From: CAYUZU01 sp964448675
GTDB lineage: Bacteria > Planctomycetota > Phycisphaerae > UBA1845 > Fen-1342
Direction: 5' to 3'
Length of the DNA stretch: 64,000 bases
Assembly: GCA_964448675.1 (NCBI GenBank)
Contig: CAYUZU010000013.1
Coordinates: 1 to 64,000, forward strand
In this document: piece after piece, positions 61,304-64,000 of the stretch
Layout of the letters: each line of letters opens with the position of its first letter
Numbering within the stretch: the stretch's first letter is position 1
Translations under genes and position numbers: made by a program
The notes under the pieces: model-generated
The model's input: the letters and a program-made list of their open reading frames with translations, nothing else
Told to the model about the DNA's origin: nothing
The model's database searches: none

Positions 61304-62723
61304 CGGCGACCCTCCAGATATTGCCGGCCCCCATCGTGATGATCACGTCGTCGCGCCGCACGGCGTTCGCGAGCAGCTCGGTGATGGCATCGAAGTCGCC
61401 GATGTGCCGCGCGCGGCCGCCATCAAAGCAGATCGCGTCGACCAGGTCCTGGGCGCAGACGAGCTCACGCTCGCGCTGGCTGTCACGGACGAAGTAGATG
61501 TCCGGTACGATCACTTCATCCGCATCCGAGAAGCTGCGGGCGAAGTCCGTGAGCAGGAAGCGGGTGCGCGAATGCTGGTGCGGCTGAAAGATGCACCACA
61601 GGCGCCGCGGGCGATAGCGCTGGCGGGCCGCCTGCAATGTGGCGCGAATCTCCGTCGGATGGTGCGCGTAGTCGTCCAGCACGCGAATCCCCCCGGGCGT
61701 GCCGCGCAGCTCCAGGCGCCGCCGGGCACCACGAAACGTCGCCAGCCCTTCGCTGATCGCGTCCCACGGCACGCCGGCGCGGTGCGCCACCGCGATCACG
61801 GCCAGTGCGTTATCGACGTTGTGCCGCCCGGGCAAGCCCAGGTGCACACGGCCCCGGCGCTGGTCGCGCTGGTGCACGTCGAACGCATAGCGGCCGTCTT
61901 CGACCTCCAGCCGCGACGCACGCCACGTGACGTCCGGGCCGACGCCCACGGTCTCGGTCGGACACGTGACCGTCCCGGCCACCTCATGGCAGCGCAGGTC
62001 GTCGCCGTTGATCACGAGCAGCCCGTCAGTCGGCACGCGCGCCGCGAACGCCGCGAACGCCTGCTGAATGGCGTCGACGTCCTTGTAGTAGTCCAGATGA
62101 TCTTCCTCGATATTGAGAATCACGCCGACGCGCGGCCGCAACTGCAGGAAGGACCCCTCGTACTCGCAGGCCTCGGCCAGGAAGTGGGGGCCGTCGCCGA
62201 CGCCGCTGCCACCGTCCAGCTGCTCCACCGTTGCGCCCACAATGAACGTCGGATCGAGCCCGGCGCTCTTCAGCGTGTACGCGAGCCACGCGGTCGTCGT
62301 GCTCTTGCCATGGGTTCCCGCGATGGCAACACCTTCCTGCCGCTTCATGAGCTGCCCCAGCAGCTCGGCATAGCGGATCACCGGAACCCCGCGGCGGTGC
62401 GCCTCCAGCCGCTCGGGATGATCCGCCTGGATCGCCGCCGAAATCACGACGAGGGTCGCATTGTGCGGGATGGCATCGGCCGACTGGTTGGTGCAGACCT
62501 TGGCGCCGCGCTCGGCGAGGCGCGTCAGCTCCATGCTGGCGCGCAGGTCACTGCCGGTTACCACCGCCCCGCGCCGCATCAGCATGTGCGCCAGGCCGGA
62601 CATGCCACATCCGCCGATGCCGACCATGTGCACGCGCAGCTGGTCGAATCGCTCCGGGATTTCGCAGGCGGAAGGTCGTGAAAACGTGGTGGCTGCCGGG
62701 GTATGTGTCAACGTGGTGGCCAT
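61263..62723 (-). CDS. murC: UDP-N-acetylmuramate--L-alanine ligase MurC
   Basis: 486 residues. MurC adds L-Ala to UDP-MurNAc. The nucleotide motif MVGIGGCGMSGLAHMLM, ATP-loop GVAIAGTHGKSTTTAWL, NIEEDHLDYY and LPGRHNVDNALAVIA are diagnostic, as is VLDDYAHHPTEIRATLQAAR. It is the first gene of the murC-murB-ddl-ftsQ-like block. A promoter candidate lies about 165 bp upstream. Confidence 0.96.
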   Translation of the reverse strand: MATTLTHTPAATTFSRPSACEIPERFDQLRVHMVGIGGCGMSGLAHMLMRRGAVVTGSDLRASMELTRLAERGAKVCTNQSADAIPHNATLVVISAAIQADHPERLEAHRRGVPVIRYAELLGQLMKRQEGVAIAGTHGKSTTTAWLAYTLKSAGLDPTFIVGATVEQLDGGSGVGDGPHFLAEACEYEGSFLQLRPRVGVILNIEEDHLDYYKDVDAIQQAFAAFAARVPTDGLLVINGDDLRCHEVAGTVTCPTETVGVGPDVTWRASRLEVEDGRYAFDVHQRDQRRGRVHLGLPGRHNVDNALAVIAVAHRAGVPWDAISEGLATFRGARRRLELRGTPGGIRVLDDYAHHPTEIRATLQAARQRYRPRRLWCIFQPHQHSRTRFLLTDFARSFSDADEVIVPDIYFVRDSQRERELVCAQDLVDAICFDGGRARHIGDFDAITELLANAVRRDDVIITMGAGNIWRVADAVVQRLGADLPA

Positions 62724-63040
62724 CGATCACCATCCTGGCGTCTGCTTCGCGAGCGATGAATGCCCCACCCGACAGCGGCGGCACAACACCGATCCACCGC
62801 CGTTCATCGGCGATACTCACCACTCTTCCGTGGCGCGGCTGATTCGCCCTCCGTGGCAAACCGACACAGTCCGCGACCGGTGGCCGCATTGTAGCATCTA
62901 CCCGCGAAAGTCCAACCGGCACGTACGGGCATTCTGCGCCGCGACCGACAGCGCGAAGGCCGCCCCCCGTCGCGTCCTGCGCCTCGCAGGTTTTGCGCCC
63001 CCTGTGTGCAGCCGGACCCGACCGGTCACCGCGCGGCCGC
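62724..63040. other. 317-bp upstream region of murC
   Basis: No gene seen. It holds the promoter candidate at 62888..62915 and separates murC from a minus-strand membrane-protein gene. The remainder is GC-rich without obvious hairpins. Confidence 0.4.
62888..62915 (-). promoter_or_regulatory. Weak promoter candidate for murC
   Basis: On the minus strand TTGGAC (62915..62910) and TACAAT (62893..62888) are 16 bp apart. The -10 matches five of six; the -35 only three. It would give a leader of about 158 nt. Confidence 0.3.
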
Positions 63041-63595
63041 TTAGGGCTGCTTCGCCTTGAATGAAGTGCTCATCGCCAACTTCCAGTGCTGGAGGAGCGT
63101 GGCGAGCGCCCAGATCGTCGTGATGGCATACGCACCCGCCGCCCCGTAGAAGTAGTACTGGTAGGTTCCCGAGGCGTCCGCCGCGGCTTCCGACCACAGC
63201 AGGTGCAGGGCAAGGGCGATCGAGAGAAAGTAATAGGCGAAGAAGATGACGATGAAGCACGCCGAGAAATGGCGGTCCATCAGGCGCAGCTCGGGGCGCG
63301 ATTCGAGCCAGGATTCCCACCCCGGCATGAAATCGACATCCTTCTCCACGAACTCGCGGATGTAGCGTCCGGCCCGCATCATCTGGCTCTGCTGGGTCAG
63401 GAAGAGCACGATCAGCACCAGCACGAAGAACGGCAGGATGATGCCGGTGCGACTGCTCGCACTGATCAGGAAGTAGCTCAGCAATGGCAGGCCCAGCAGG
63501 CCGATCACCACGATCCAGAAAAGGCGCATCTGCTGGCCTTCGATCTCGCGACGGAGCGAGATGAATTCCTGCATGACGAAGGCGTTACGATCCAT
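63041..63595 (-). CDS. Membrane protein of unknown function
   Basis: 184 residues from ATG 63595 with GGAGAAA upstream. Four hydrophobic helices: LFWIVVIGLLGLPLLSYFLI, IILPFFVLVLIVLFL, FIVIFFAYYFLSIALALHLL and YGAAGAYAITTIWALATLL. A charged loop (REFVEKDVDFMPGWESWLES) separates the first and second pairs. No family recognised. Confidence 0.65.
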   Translation of the reverse strand: MDRNAFVMQEFISLRREIEGQQMRLFWIVVIGLLGLPLLSYFLISASSRTGIILPFFVLVLIVLFLTQQSQMMRAGRYIREFVEKDVDFMPGWESWLESRPELRLMDRHFSACFIVIFFAYYFLSIALALHLLWSEAAADASGTYQYYFYGAAGAYAITTIWALATLLQHWKLAMSTSFKAKQP

Positions 63596-63943
63596 GACGT
63601 TTCTCCGCACATTGGAATGCCCGTTCGAGCGGCGCACCAACCAGGTGCCCGCCCGCCGGACATGCGAATCACAACGATGGGTGAACGGACGGCACTTGCG
63701 GCCACACCTCCCGATAGCGTAAGCAGATCCACCGCTGCCGCCAAGCCGGGCGGCACGGCCGCCCCATCAGCGGCCGCGGGGCAGCTCCCCGACCCGTGCG
63801 CGGTAAGCAGCCCGGGGCCACCCCGGTAGCCCCGAACCCGGGTCGGCCGGGAAACGGCGCAGCCACTGCCCCAACCGCGGGATGACCGCTATAATCCCGA
63901 CGGTGGCGGGCCCACATGTCCAAGGAGACGAGGAGAAAGCACC
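63596..63943. other. 348-bp divergent intergenic region
   Basis: No gene seen. It lies between the divergent membrane-protein and right-edge genes and should carry both promoters; a possible -10-like GCTATAATCC is at about 63888..63897, 50 bp upstream of the right-edge ATG. Confidence 0.4.
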
Positions 63944-64000
63944 ATGACCAGAATTTCGGCGATCACTATTTCCATGTTCTTGTCGGCAGCGGTCGTGCAC
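63944..64000 (+). CDS. Exported protein, first codons only (runs off the right edge)
   Basis: Nineteen codons visible (MTRISAITISMFLSAAVVH). Strong Shine-Dalgarno AGGAGAAA 6 nt before the ATG and a signal-peptide-like start make this a genuine gene start. The product cannot be identified. Confidence 0.6.
   Translation, partial: MTRISAITISMFLSAAVVH

Noticed and set aside
1..64000. tRNA, rRNA, insertion sequences or prophage
   Set aside because: No tRNA T-loop-like motif in a cloverleaf context, no rRNA block, and no transposase, integrase or phage gene was recognised by eye; a covariance search could still find a tRNA.

Overview
The window is a GC-rich bacterial chromosome segment that most resembles a planctomycete, probably near Phycisphaerae. 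This is inference from sequence signatures, not from a marker gene. The signatures are secreted proteins with 'GACC(F/L)PDG' cysteine repeats, dockerin-like 'DLNCDGYVDFGDI' motifs, small membrane proteins ending in a 'CPRCGYNLTGN' zinc ribbon, a YdjY-type lipoprotein, and many exported proteins of unknown function. I found no rRNA, tRNA, CRISPR array, transposase or phage gene.

Layout. 0-5 kb: zinc-ribbon/lipoprotein genes (one broken), a LuxR-type regulator, a YdjY lipoprotein and a squalene-cyclase-like repeat protein. 5-11.2 kb: a minus-strand run of surface/secreted proteins (PrcB-like plus carboxypeptidase-regulatory-like domains, a GACC-repeat protein with calcium-binding repeats, a three-unit Kazal-like protein). 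11.3-18.4 kb: miaB, a helical-repeat protein, a Ser/Thr kinase directly followed by a PPP-like phosphatase, ispH and an alpha/beta hydrolase. 18.8-26.7 kb: a coiled-coil protein, a Gly/Ser-rich lipoprotein, DUF362, an HD-GYP-PilZ protein, two unusual exported proteins and an ECF sigma factor.

26.9-39.5 kb: the most striking region. Eight consecutive minus-strand genes all encode exported amidohydrolase-fold proteins of one family, with overlapping or near-touching junctions and one plausible promoter. They hold nine amidohydrolase modules because one gene is a double-module fusion. By eye only one module (gene 29759..31048) keeps the whole metal-ligand set; the others have lost some or all of it, and several carry charged Lys/Glu-rich insertions. 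This looks like an expanded set of pseudoenzymes around one competent enzyme.

39.7-57.6 kb: DUF72, a PCMT-type methyltransferase, an indolepyruvate oxidoreductase alpha subunit without its usual C-terminal ferredoxin domain, and then a 1017-residue fusion of the beta subunit to an ADP-forming acyl-CoA synthetase. After these come an exported PepF-type oligopeptidase, an M16 peptidase, a PilZ protein, two tandem metzincin-type lipoproteins, a membrane protein, tryptophanase and a RodA/FtsW protein. Exported peptidases, 2-oxoacid oxidation of aromatic amino acids, ATP recovery by the ADP-forming synthetase and tryptophanase together suggest an organism that ferments peptides and amino acids.

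57.6-64 kb: a minus-strand murC-murB-ddl-ftsQ-like block for peptidoglycan synthesis, without ftsA or ftsZ next to it, then small membrane proteins and the first codons of an exported protein at the right edge.
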